From Pseudomonadota bacterium (GTDB taxonomy: Bacteria > Pseudomonadota > Alphaproteobacteria > Rhizobiales > Kaistiaceae), in the NCBI GenBank assembly GCA_023392225.1, contig JAEVZM010000233.1:1-14439 (forward strand): a DNA stretch of 14,439 nt, given 5' to 3'. The translations under genes were made by a program, and so were the position numbers. This document shows, piece by piece, positions 1 through 9,229 of the stretch (the stretch's first letter is position 1; each line of letters starts with the position of its first letter). The notes under the pieces are model-generated. The model was not told the origin of the DNA. It made no database searches and saw nothing but the letters and a program-made list of their open reading frames with translations.

Positions 1-31
1 CTGCGAGGGCGTGATGCCCCTCAAACAAAGG

Positions 32-53
32 GCCGGGCCCAAACGGGCCCGGC
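32..53. terminator. GC-rich perfect hairpin, possible terminator
   Basis: Arms GCCGGGCCC (32-40) and GGGCCCGGC (45-53) pair perfectly over 9 bp around the loop AAAC. On the minus strand the stem is followed by a moderately T-rich CCTTTGTTTG, so it could end transcription coming from the LysR/trxB unit, although it lies about 220 nt past the LysR stop. On the plus strand no T tract follows. A terminator for an unseen gene to the left is equally possible. Confidence 0.4.
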
Positions 54-135
54 AGTTCCCCGCCACATCAGCAACGCGCGCGGCGGGCGTTCCAGAGGGG
101 AACAGCCAACACGGCGGTGCGTGCGTAGGGAGGAA

Positions 136-216
136 TTGACGAACGAATCACCGCATCGACACGTCGAGCCTACGCTTGCTGAGATTTTGTGCACGCAACC
201 TTTGCGGGCTCGGTAA
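136..216 (+). CDS. Doubtful 26-codon ORF
   Basis: A TTG codon directly behind a GGGAGG sequence (about 128-133) opens a 26-codon frame ending in TAA at 214-216. Its middle reads VEPTLAEIL, which resembles the start of short uncharacterised alphaproteobacterial proteins as I remember them, but the end (CTQPLRAR) does not continue that resemblance. The spacing of only 2 nt between the SD-like sequence and TTG is too short for normal initiation. It may be a remnant or chance. I assign no function. Confidence 0.15.
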   Translation: MTNESPHRHVEPTLAEILCTQPLRAR

Positions 217-273
217 AAACAGCAGGGTCGTGTGTCAAATCTGCAACGACGGCGTACCAGGGACCAGCACGGA

Positions 274-1164
274 CTAGAACGGCCAGTTCTGCGCCTTGGC
301 GATCAGGAAGTCGCGAAACACGTTCACGCGTGCCGAGTTCTTCAGTTCCGCCGGGTACACGAAGTAGGTCGAGAAGCCCGGCACCTCGGTGTCCGGCAGC
401 AGGCGCTCGAGGCCCGAATCCCGCCCCACCATGTAGTCGGGCAGGGCGGCGATGCCGATGCCGCGGGTGATGGCATTCTTGATCGACAGGAGATTGTTGA
501 TCCTGAGGATCGGCGTGCGCGGGTTGTCGGGGTCGCGGCCGGCGATCTCGAGAAGATTGAGGTTCTTGAGATACTGCGGCACCGGCACGCCGAAGGTCAC
601 GATGCGGTGGCTGTCGAGCTCGGCGAAGGTCGTTGGCCGGCCGAACCGCTCAAGGTAGCTCGGCGCGGCGTAGAGGTGCATGTGCACCGTGAACAGCCTA
701 CGCTGGATCAGGTCGGGCTGGGTCGGCTGGCGGAGGCGGATGGCGACGTCCGCCTGGCGCATGCCGAGGTCGAGCTCCTCGTCGTCGAGGATCAGCTGGA
801 GCCGGACGTCCGGATAGAGGTCGATGAACTCGTGGATGCGGTCGGTCAGCCAGGTCGACCCGAGACCGACCGTGGTCGTCAGGCGCAGCGGACCCGTCGG
901 CTTCTCCGACGACTCGGTGAGCCGGGCACGGACCCCCTCGAGCTTCATCACCACGTCGTTGACGGTGCGGAACAGGTGCTCGCCCTGCTCGGTCAGGATG
1001 AGGCCGCGGGCGTGGCGGTGGAACAGCGCCACGCTGAGCTCCTGCTCGAGCCCGGAAACCTGCCGGCTCACCGCCGACTGGCTCATGTTCAGCGCCTCGC
1101 CGGCATGGGTGAAGGAGCCGGCTTGAGCGGCGGCGTGGAAGATGCGGAGCTTGTCCCAGTCCAT
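274..1164 (-). CDS. LysR family transcriptional regulator
   Basis: This 296-residue protein has the usual length and layout of LysR-type regulators. The N-terminal winged helix-turn-helix spans about residues 1-60, with the recognition region around MSQSAVSRQVSGLEQEL and the following LFHRHARGLILTEQGEHLF. A linker helix and a periplasmic-binding-protein-like effector domain follow (about 90-290). It would bind DNA and switch transcription in response to an unknown ligand. The ATG at 1162-1164 is chosen because it gives the canonical MDWDKLRIFHAAAQAGSF opening. It lies 66 nt downstream of the trxB stop, but only 9 nt beyond a second in-frame trxB stop at 1174-1176, so the two genes probably form an operon. 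LysR genes usually regulate neighbouring genes. Here trxB is the obvious neighbour, but its control by this protein is a guess. Confidence 0.93.
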   Translation of the reverse strand: MDWDKLRIFHAAAQAGSFTHAGEALNMSQSAVSRQVSGLEQELSVALFHRHARGLILTEQGEHLFRTVNDVVMKLEGVRARLTESSEKPTGPLRLTTTVGLGSTWLTDRIHEFIDLYPDVRLQLILDDEELDLGMRQADVAIRLRQPTQPDLIQRRLFTVHMHLYAAPSYLERFGRPTTFAELDSHRIVTFGVPVPQYLKNLNLLEIAGRDPDNPRTPILRINNLLSIKNAITRGIGIAALPDYMVGRDSGLERLLPDTEVPGFSTYFVYPAELKNSARVNVFRDFLIAKAQNWPF

Positions 1165-1173
1165 GCCCCGGCG

Positions 1174-1233
1174 CTACTCCGCTGCTTCCGCCGCCGTCTC
1201 GGCGGCATGGCCGGCGAGGAAGCGCTCCGCCTA
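1174..1233 (-). other. Amber codon and untranslated remnant of the trxB 3' end
   Basis: The TAG at 1231-1233 is followed in the same frame by 18 sense codons beginning AERFLAGH and a second TAG at 1174-1176. AER(F/Y)L is the conserved last helix of thioredoxin reductases, so this is recently lost coding sequence. A single change such as GAG to TAG would explain it. The second stop lies 9 nt before the LysR ATG, which looks like the ancestral gene junction. Confidence 0.85.
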
Positions 1234-2136
1234 GCGGGCTGCCATGCAGCCGAGGCCCGCCGCCGTGACCGCCTGGCGATAGACGTCGTCGGCGACGTCC
1301 CCGGCCGCGTACACGCCCGGGATCGACGTCGCGGTGGAGTGCGGTGCCGTCCACACATAGCCGCCGGGCTTCATGCGCAGCTGGTCGCCGAGGAAGCCCG
1401 TGGCCGGCGCATGGCCGATCGCCACGAACAGCCCGTCGACCGGCAGCTCGCTCACGGCGCCGGTCTTGACGTTGCGCAGCTCGAGGCCGGTGAGCGACAG
1501 GGGCGGGCCCGCATGGCCGACCACGTCGGCGACGACGGTGTCCCACACCACCTCGATCTTCTCGTTCGCGAACAGCCGGTGCTGGAGGATCTTCTCGGCG
1601 CGGAGCGAATCGCGCCGGTGGATCAGCGTCACCTTGTCGGCGAAGCGGGTGAGGAACAGGGCCTCCTCGACCGCGGTATTGCCGCCGCCGATCACCGCGA
1701 CGTTCTTGCCGCGATAGAAGAAGCCGTCGCAGGTGGCGCAGGCCGACACGCCGAAGCCGCGGAAGCGCTGCTCGCCCGGCAGTCCCATCCACCGCGCCTG
1801 GGCGCCGGTGGCGATCACCAGCGCGTCGCAGGTATAGGTGTTGCCGCTGTCGCCCGCGAGCTTGAAGGGCCGGCGCGACAGCTCGACCGAGCTGATGTGG
1901 TCGGTGACGAAGGCGGCCCCGACATGCTCGGCCTGGAGCCGCATCTGCTCCATCAGCCACGGCCCCTGCACCATGTCGGCAAAGCCAGGATAGTTCTCCA
2001 CCTCGGTGGTGGTGGTCAGCTGGCCGCCGGGCTCGGTACCGGTGATGACCAGCGGCTCCAGCATGGCGCGGGCGGCGTAGATCGCGGCCGTGTAGCCGGC
2101 CGGGCCGGATCCTATGATGATGACCTTGTGGTGCAT
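1231..2136 (-). CDS. trxB: Thioredoxin reductase, C-terminus cut short by an in-frame TAG
   Basis: TrxB is a cytoplasmic FAD enzyme that uses NADPH to reduce thioredoxin. Visible motifs are the FAD-binding GSGPAG (residues 9-14), the redox-active CATC (133-136), the NADPH-binding GGGNTA (150-155) followed by HRR (about 183-185), and AAGDVADDVYRQAVTAAG near the end (about 277-294). The ATG at 2134-2136 is preceded by GGGGAG at suitable distance; a longer frame reaching 2310 lacks family similarity. The protein ends after GCMAAR at residue 301. The family normally continues with L-(D/E)-AER(F/Y)L. Here the codon at the D/E position is TAG (1231-1233), and the next 18 codons still read AERFLAGHAAET and onward to a TAG at 1174-1176. 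Full length would be about 320 residues, the same as E. coli TrxB. The enzyme may tolerate loss of this tail, or the stop may be a sequencing error. Confidence 0.93.
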   Translation of the reverse strand: MHHKVIIIGSGPAGYTAAIYAARAMLEPLVITGTEPGGQLTTTTEVENYPGFADMVQGPWLMEQMRLQAEHVGAAFVTDHISSVELSRRPFKLAGDSGNTYTCDALVIATGAQARWMGLPGEQRFRGFGVSACATCDGFFYRGKNVAVIGGGNTAVEEALFLTRFADKVTLIHRRDSLRAEKILQHRLFANEKIEVVWDTVVADVVGHAGPPLSLTGLELRNVKTGAVSELPVDGLFVAIGHAPATGFLGDQLRMKPGGYVWTAPHSTATSIPGVYAAGDVADDVYRQAVTAAGLGCMAAR

Positions 2137-2194
2137 CTGCTGTGCTCCCCGACCACGGTCGCAGGCGGCGCCGGGCGTGTGTTTCGTCCGCCAT

Positions 2195-2224
2195 AATGTA
2201 GGGGCTGGACGGTTTTCCCTGCAA
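2195..2224 (-). promoter_or_regulatory. Candidate trxB promoter
   Basis: On the minus strand TTGCAG (2219-2224) and TACATT (2195-2200) are separated by 18 nt, giving a sigma-70-like arrangement with 3/6 and 4/6 consensus matches. The predicted start is about 50 nt upstream of the trxB ATG. It lies in the trxB/Lrp divergent gap of 238 bp, in one of the few AT-richer patches there. It is a weak pattern match only. Confidence 0.3.
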
Positions 2225-2374
2225 GAAGCGCATGGCTCGCGGGCGAAAACAAGGTCGTGAGCGATGGCGGCTCGCGGCCCCCCGGCGTCATCCACAGCGA
2301 ATCGTGCCAATGTGGCGCGCGGGCCTGCGGCGGCTCGCCTTTGACCACCTCGTTTCCGGCAGCGGCGATCAAGA

Positions 2375-2860
2375 GTGAAAGCGGATCTCGACGCGATCGA
2401 TTGGCGAATCCTGAAGGAGCTTCAGGAGGATGGACGCATGACCAATGTCGAGCTGGCGCGCCGGGTCGGGATCTCGGCGCCGCCGTGCCTCCGTCGCGTG
2501 CGGGCGCTGGAGGAGGCCGGCATCATCGAGGGCTACCGTGCGCTGATCGACGAGAAGGCGCTTGATTTCGACGTGACCGCCTTTGCCCTGGTCGGGCTCG
2601 CCAGCCAGAGCGGTGTCGGTCTCGGCTCTTTCGAGGCGAAGGTGCGGGAGTGGCCGATCGTGCGCGAGTGCTACATGCTCTCCGGCGACATCGACTTCAT
2701 CCTGAAGTGCGTCGCGCCGGACCTTCGCGCCTTCCAGGCCTTCGTCATCGACGACCTGACGCGGGCGCCCGAGGTCGACAGCGTGCGGACGTCGCTGGTC
2801 ATCCCCCGGCGGAAGAACGAGCCGGCGGTCCCGGTCGCAGACCGGCTGGTCGCCGGCTGA
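2375..2860 (+). CDS. Lrp/AsnC family transcriptional regulator
   Basis: This 161-residue protein matches the Lrp/AsnC family in length and domain order. A winged HTH lies at about residues 5-60, beginning LDAIDWRILKELQEDGRM and including NVELARRVGISAPPCLRRV. The RAM/AsnC effector domain follows (about 65-150), with YMLSGDIDFILKCVAPDL typical of the ligand pocket region. Members bind amino acids and control metabolism or transport genes, often including their own. The start is GTG at 2375-2377, the only one giving the full HTH; the SD upstream is poor. It is divergent from trxB and its stop is 3 nt from the convergent greA stop, with no room for a private terminator. The regulated genes cannot be told from the sequence, and I do not call it lrp itself. 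Confidence 0.92.
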   Translation: MKADLDAIDWRILKELQEDGRMTNVELARRVGISAPPCLRRVRALEEAGIIEGYRALIDEKALDFDVTAFALVGLASQSGVGLGSFEAKVREWPIVRECYMLSGDIDFILKCVAPDLRAFQAFVIDDLTRAPEVDSVRTSLVIPRRKNEPAVPVADRLVAG

Positions 2861-2863
2861 GGC

Positions 2864-3340
2864 CTACTTGTACTTGACGTCGATGATCTCGTAGGAGCGC
2901 GCGCCGCCCGGCGCCGCCACCTCGACCGTGTCGCCCTTCGACTTGCCGATCAGGGCGCGGGCGATCGGCGAGGAGATCGAGATCCGGCCCTGCTTCACGT
3001 CCGCCTCGGCATCGCCGACGATCTGGTACTTCTTCTTCTCCTCGGTGTCCTCGTCGATGAGGGCCACCGTGGCACCGAACTTGATGGTCTTCGAGCCGGC
3101 GAGCTTGGCGATGTCGATGATCTCGGCCCGGGACAGCTGGTCCTCGAGCTCGACGATCCGACCCTCGTTGTGGCCGTGGGCCTCCTTGGCGGCGTGATAC
3201 TCCGCGTTCTCCGAGAGGTCGCCATGGCCGCGGGCCTCGGCGATCGCCTCGATGATGCGCGGGCGTTCCTCGGAAACCCGCCGCTTCAGCTCTGATTCCA
3301 GCGCCGCATGTCCGGCAGCGGTCATCGGAATCTTTTCCAT
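2864..3340 (-). CDS. greA: Transcription elongation factor GreA
   Basis: GreA enters the secondary channel of stalled RNA polymerase and stimulates cleavage of the backtracked transcript. The 158-residue length is standard. The N-terminal coiled coil (residues 1 to about 75) includes the tip sequence GDLSENAEYHAAKEA, whose acidic D and E residues act in cleavage. The C-terminal FKBP-like domain (about 80-158) includes ISISSPIARALIGKSKGDTVEV. The ATG at 3338-3340 gives the usual MEKIPMTAAGHAALESEL opening, with a GAGGA sequence about 12 nt upstream. It lies downstream of carB on the same strand across a 321-bp gap and converges with the Lrp/AsnC gene. Greater distance from carB and a possible terminator suggest it has its own promoter. 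Confidence 0.97.
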   Translation of the reverse strand: MEKIPMTAAGHAALESELKRRVSEERPRIIEAIAEARGHGDLSENAEYHAAKEAHGHNEGRIVELEDQLSRAEIIDIAKLAGSKTIKFGATVALIDEDTEEKKKYQIVGDAEADVKQGRISISSPIARALIGKSKGDTVEVAAPGGARSYEIIDVKYK

Positions 3341-3402
3341 CGCGGTTCAATCCTCAGTTGTGCGCCGATATCAATGCTCGGAGCCCGACAATAGTAAAGG
3401 CC

Positions 3403-3428
3403 CGGAATTCCGTTCGCACGGAACTCCG
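3403..3428. repeat. Inverted repeat upstream of greA
   Basis: Arms CGGAATTCCG (3403-3412) and CGGAACTCCG (3419-3428) form a 10-bp stem with one mismatch or wobble pair around a 6-nt loop. It lies 63-88 nt upstream of the greA start. On the minus strand the following sequence is CCTTTACTATTG, only mildly T-rich. It could be a weak terminator for carB, a regulator site, or part of the greA leader. Confidence 0.4.
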
Positions 3429-3603
3429 TGCCGCAACTACATACGGCCGGGACGGGCCGCGGCGAAGTAGTGCTGCAAGGGCCGGACTTCAAGGCTCACG
3501 CGGCAAGCGCGGGTCTATCGGCCGGCAGGCAATCCGTTCGCGTCCGCCGCGGACTAACCCCCATGGCAGACTCGAACCCTTCCCGTAGACAGCATCGGAC
3601 AAG

Positions 3604-3639
3604 TCCGCCCCGGCTTCAAGGGCGATTGTGGTGGGCGGA
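3604..3639 (-). terminator. Possible carB terminator stem
   Basis: TCCGCCC and GGGCGGA arms (3604-3610 and 3633-3639) can pair over 7 bp with a 22-nt loop that itself contains a GCCC/GGGC stem. The element begins 23 nt past the carB stop. The sequence after it on the minus strand is CTTGTCCG, without a clear T run, so intrinsic termination is uncertain. Confidence 0.25.
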
Positions 3640-3661
3640 TCGGGGCTGGCGCGCGCTGGAT

Positions 3662-6997
<3,336 letters not shown>

Positions 6998-7018
6998 GCC
7001 AGTTTCCGGCGTGAACGA

Positions 7019-7046
7019 AGCCCCGCGACGGAAGCCGCCCGGGGCT
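7019..7046 (-). promoter_or_regulatory. Stem-loop in the carB leader
   Basis: AGCCCCG (7019-7025) and CGGGGCT (7040-7046) form a 7-bp stem, and the 14-nt loop contains a CGG/CCG mini-stem. On the minus strand the stem is followed by TCGTTC, and it ends 21 nt before the carB ATG. It may be an attenuator-like leader structure or may simply shape translation initiation. Function is inferred only from position. Confidence 0.35.
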
Positions 7047-7078
7047 GCGATGGTCCATGATCATCAAGCTAGGCCGGC

Positions 7079-7107
7079 CTTATAGGGGAAAGCCGGTACG
7101 CACGGAA
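7079..7107 (-). promoter_or_regulatory. Candidate carB promoter
   Basis: TATAAG (minus strand, 7079-7084) is a good -10 match, with TTCCGT 17 nt upstream (7102-7107) as a poor -35. A start near 7072 would give a leader of about 75 nt that includes the 7019-7046 stem-loop. This is pattern matching only; alphaproteobacterial promoters are often degenerate. Confidence 0.3.
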
Positions 7108-7179
7108 CCCCTCGCCGACGCTCGCCGCGCTTCGTCCGGCCACAGGGGCCGGTCGTTAACGATATCGCGCCCCATGCAC

Positions 7180-7209
7180 TTGATGAAAGATTGTCGCTCG
7201 ATCTATACG
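7180..7209 (+). promoter_or_regulatory. Candidate promoter for the diguanylate cyclase gene
   Basis: TTGATG (7180-7185) and TATACG (7204-7209) are 18 nt apart on the plus strand, each matching four of six consensus positions. The predicted start would leave a leader of about 145 nt before the ATG at 7360. The leader shows no clear riboswitch fold. The call rests on the hexamers alone. Confidence 0.3.
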
Positions 7210-7359
7210 CAATGCATGCGTGCGTGGGGGCGCGCAATGGCGGCTGGGTCGGCCAGGTTGATGCGCCAGAGAGGTCGGCTGGTTCTTTTTGACAGGGCTT
7301 TCGGCCGATGCTAGCCCACACGCCAGATCAAGGTCTCCCCCGGCTGGGCGGCGAGCGCA

Positions 7360-8511
7360 ATGTCCTTTGACTACTCGTCATTGCTTCTTGCGCTGGGTTT
7401 TGCCGGGGCCTGCCTGGCGATGACCTTGTTCGGCACCTGGCTGTCGGCGCGGGGCGAGCGGTTCATCCTCGCCTGGGCGCTCGGGGTGCTTTGCATCGTC
7501 GCCCAGGTCTTCGTCTACGGCGCCTATGTCGCGCATCCCGACGTGCGGCTGGCAATGGCGTCGTTCGCGCTGCTCATCCTTGGCCTCGTGCTGCTCTACA
7601 CGGCGGCAGTGTTGTTCCGGAAGCGGAACATCTCGATCGGGAGAAAGGCCGTCATCGCCGCGCTCGCGCTGGTCGCGATGGTGGGCGGTTTCGCCACGGG
7701 AATGGACGGCGTCGGATTCATCGTGGCCAATGCCGTGGCGATGGTGCTCCTGTTTGCCACGGCATGGCAGTATGCCCAGGCGCGGGAGGAGGCGCCCGGC
7801 GCGGTCCTCGGGCTCGTCGTTCTCTATTCCATCGTCGGCGTCAGCTTCGCCCTTTGCGCCCTCGTGCTGCTCGCGGACCGGGCCTGGTATCTCGGCTCCG
7901 CTCCGGACAACTGGGCGGAAGACCTCAATGTCGGCGTCGCCGTGGCGGCGATGGCCGGCGTCGGCGCGCTCTCGCTGGCGCTCAACCAGACCCGGCTGGC
8001 AAGCAGCCACCGTCGCGAGGCACGCACCGATTCGCTCACCGGGCTGCTCAACCGCCGGGCGCTGTTCGACATGTTCAGCGAGCGGGACCTGCCACCCTAT
8101 ACCAGCGTCGTCGTCTTCGATCTCGACCGCTTCAAGGTGGTGAACGACACGCACGGTCATGCGGTGGGCGACGAGGTGCTGCGCCGCTTCGCCGATGTCC
8201 TCCGCTCCGGCGTGCGTCGCATCGATACCGTCGCCCGCCTCGGCGGCGAGGAGTTCGCGGTGGTCCTTCCCCGCTCGGAGTCCGAGTCCGCCGTGCAGGT
8301 TGCCGAGCGCATTCGCCGTGCCTTTGCCGCGGTCGTGGTCGTGGCCGGGGACGACAAGGTTCAGGCCACGGTGAGCGCCGGCATCGCCACCGCGACCGGC
8401 GCGGGGCAGAGATTCGCGGACGTCCTGAGGAGTGCGGATGATGCGCTCTACGCCGCCAAGCGCGAAGGGCGCGACCGGGTGATCGCCGAGCCGCTTCGTC
8501 TGGTCAGCTGA
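7360..8511 (+). CDS. Membrane-bound diguanylate cyclase (GGDEF)
   Basis: This 383-residue protein should make the second messenger cyclic di-GMP from two GTP. The N-terminal part (about residues 5-210) has roughly seven hydrophobic segments, for example LLLALGFAGACLAMTLFG, ILAWALGVLCIVAQVFVYGA and LGLVVLYSIVGVSFALCALV, so it is probably a membrane-embedded sensor. I do not recognise it as a named MASE domain. The GGDEF domain follows TDSLTGLLNRRALF and has DLDRFKVVNDTHGHAVGDE and the active signature GGEEF (295-299). RxxD (286-289) five residues before it is the inhibitory I-site, so product feedback is expected. No EAL domain is present. The ATG at 7360 gives a hydrophobic start; its SD is weak. 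It stands alone, divergent from carB and convergent with the RTX gene. Confidence 0.95.
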   Translation: MSFDYSSLLLALGFAGACLAMTLFGTWLSARGERFILAWALGVLCIVAQVFVYGAYVAHPDVRLAMASFALLILGLVLLYTAAVLFRKRNISIGRKAVIAALALVAMVGGFATGMDGVGFIVANAVAMVLLFATAWQYAQAREEAPGAVLGLVVLYSIVGVSFALCALVLLADRAWYLGSAPDNWAEDLNVGVAVAAMAGVGALSLALNQTRLASSHRREARTDSLTGLLNRRALFDMFSERDLPPYTSVVVFDLDRFKVVNDTHGHAVGDEVLRRFADVLRSGVRRIDTVARLGGEEFAVVLPRSESESAVQVAERIRRAFAAVVVVAGDDKVQATVSAGIATATGAGQRFADVLRSADDALYAAKREGRDRVIAEPLRLVS

Positions 8512-8537
8512 GGCTGTTTTCTCTTCGACCTGTGCCC

Positions 8538-8564
8538 GGATGCCGGCCAGTCCGGCCGGCATCC
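8538..8564. terminator. Bidirectional terminator hairpin between convergent genes
   Basis: GGATGCCGGCC (8538-8548) and its exact reverse complement (8554-8564) form a perfect 11-bp stem around AGTCC. It lies between the stops of the convergent cyclase (8511) and RTX (8584) genes. On the plus strand it is followed by AGGTGTTGTTCC, a partial T tract. On the minus strand no T tract follows. Position and stem quality make a terminator the best reading. Confidence 0.7.
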
Positions 8565-8583
8565 AGGTGTTGTTCCATCGCGG

Positions 8584-9159
8584 TCAGACGAGGATGATCA
8601 TCCCCGCGAGGTCGTTGATGTCGACGTTCATCAGGATGATCTGCTTGTCGTCGGCCCCGGCGCCGAGGCTGAGGTCGATGTGGATGTCACCGCCGGAGGG
8701 CGCCGCACGATAGGTGATGAAGTCCTCGATCGTGGTGATCGGCGTATCGTCGTCGGGATTGAGGCCGAGGAACTGCTTGGAGATGTAGAGCTTGTCGCCT
8801 TCCGACAGCTTGGCATCCTGCACCGTCGTCCGGCTGGCTTCGAGGAAGTAGAACTTGTCCGCTCCGAGGCCGCCGGTCAGGTCGTTGATGCCGCTGCCGC
8901 CGTCGAGCAGGTCGTTGCCCTCGCCGCCATCAAGCGTGTCGTCCCCGCTTTCGCCGAACAGCTTGTCGTTGCCCTTGCCGCCGAGCAACAGGTCGTTGCC
9001 GTCGTCGCCGAAGAGCTTGTCCTTGCCGTTGTCGCCTTGAAGCTTGTCGTTGCCACCCTTGCCGAGCAGCTTGTCGTTGCCGGCCTTGCCTAGGATGGTG
9101 TCGTCGCCGTTCGTGCCCTTGAGCTTGTTCTTGTGCTTGTTGCCCTTGATCTTCGCCAT
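8584..9159 (-). CDS. Small RTX calcium-binding repeat protein, probable type I secretion substrate
   Basis: This 191-residue protein consists of a basic N-terminus (MAKIKGNKHKNKLK), about nine nonapeptide repeats of the GGxGxDxL type (residues 15-95), and a C-terminal region of about 90 residues. The tail includes a GDKLYISKQFLGL segment and ends in acidic-then-hydrophobic DLAGMIILV. RTX repeats bind calcium outside the cell, and such tails usually carry the uncleaved type I secretion signal. No Sec signal, protease, lipase or adhesin domain is visible. The first repeats are unusual in having Lys where Asp or Gly is common (GKAGNDKLL, GKGGNDKLQ). The ATG at 9157-9159 is chosen because GGAGG precedes it at ideal distance; an upstream in-frame start near 9222 lacks this. 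No ABC exporter or membrane-fusion gene lies in the window. Its function beyond secretion and calcium binding is unknown. Confidence 0.9.
   Translation of the reverse strand: MAKIKGNKHKNKLKGTNGDDTILGKAGNDKLLGKGGNDKLQGDNGKDKLFGDDGNDLLLGGKGNDKLFGESGDDTLDGGEGNDLLDGGSGINDLTGGLGADKFYFLEASRTTVQDAKLSEGDKLYISKQFLGLNPDDDTPITTIEDFITYRAAPSGGDIHIDLSLGAGADDKQIILMNVDINDLAGMIILV
8875..9117 (-). repeat. Tandem 27-bp coding repeats (RTX nonapeptides)
   Basis: Nine consecutive 27-bp units encode residues 15-95 of the RTX protein. Several share the codon block for GNDKL, seen on the plus strand as repeated CTTGTCGTTGCC. Units differ mostly at the second, third and last residues of each nonapeptide. The number of units could vary between strains through slippage or recombination. 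Confidence 0.85.
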
Positions 9160-9195
9160 GTGAAGCCTCCACGAGGTTACCGCGTCAACTTCCAG

Positions 9196-9208
9196 CGGCG
9201 GCAGCATA
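9196..9208 (-). promoter_or_regulatory. Predicted RTX gene promoter (-10) and start
   Basis: On the minus strand TATGCT (9203-9208) matches the -10 consensus at four of six positions. A start seven bases further, near 9196, would give a 36-nt leader containing the GGAGG SD. No proper -35 hexamer is present at the right distance, as expected for a promoter that depends on an activator bound just upstream. Confidence 0.45.
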
Positions 9209-9229
9209 CGACACTTTCGCACCGGTAAT

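Larger units (their letters stand above)
1..273. other. Left-edge stretch without a convincing gene
   Basis: This stretch lies downstream of the LysR gene on the minus strand and runs to the window edge. It contains a perfect GC-rich hairpin at 32-53 and a doubtful 26-codon ORF at 136-216, both listed separately. Apart from these I see no coding frame with typical codon bias, no tRNA and no mobile-element end. Its base composition is more AT-rich around 130-240 than in the neighbouring genes, which fits intergenic DNA. Confidence 0.6.
3341..3661. other. carB-greA intergenic region
   Basis: This 321-bp gap holds no gene that I can support on either strand. Near the carB end there is a possible terminator stem (3604-3639). 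Nearer greA there is a dyad at 3403-3428. The intervening DNA contains short GC-rich dyads such as GTCCG-CCG-CGGAC near 3542-3554 but no tRNA, small ORF with an SD, or repeat. The greA promoter is probably here; a TTTACT and TGATAT pair with 19-nt spacing on the minus strand is the best match I can see and is weak. Confidence 0.5.
6998..7359. other. Divergent carB / diguanylate cyclase intergenic region
   Basis: This 362-bp region must carry the carB promoter (minus) and probably that of the cyclase gene (plus). It contains a hairpin near carB (7019-7046), a second short dyad CCGGCC-ACAGG-GGCCGG at 7136-7152, an alternating purine-pyrimidine patch around 7212-7226, and promoter-like pairs listed separately. 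Two short open frames exist on opposite strands here but neither has a good SD, codon bias or recognisable sequence, so I do not call a gene. Confidence 0.5.

Noticed and set aside
232..2196. Long plus-strand open frame (654 codons) opposite LysR and trxB
   Set aside because: It is antisense to two clearly recognisable genes, has no family similarity, and arises from GC-rich third positions leaving few stops on the opposite strand.
698..2233. Minus-strand 511-codon open frame
   Set aside because: It is an out-of-frame reading of trxB and LysR, full of Arg, Pro and Gly, with no motif.
2112..2372. Small minus-strand ORF upstream of trxB
   Set aside because: It is mostly the trxB/Lrp intergenic region in another frame, with no SD and no similarity. 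It overlaps the trxB start.
3565..3581. T-arm-like sequence GGGTTCGAGTC on the minus strand, suggesting a tRNA
   Set aside because: The flanking bases do not form the 5-bp T stem, and no acceptor, anticodon or D arm can be drawn around it.
7057..7321. Two overlapping short open frames of about 85 codons on opposite strands
   Set aside because: Neither has a convincing SD or recognisable sequence, and both lie in a divergent promoter region.
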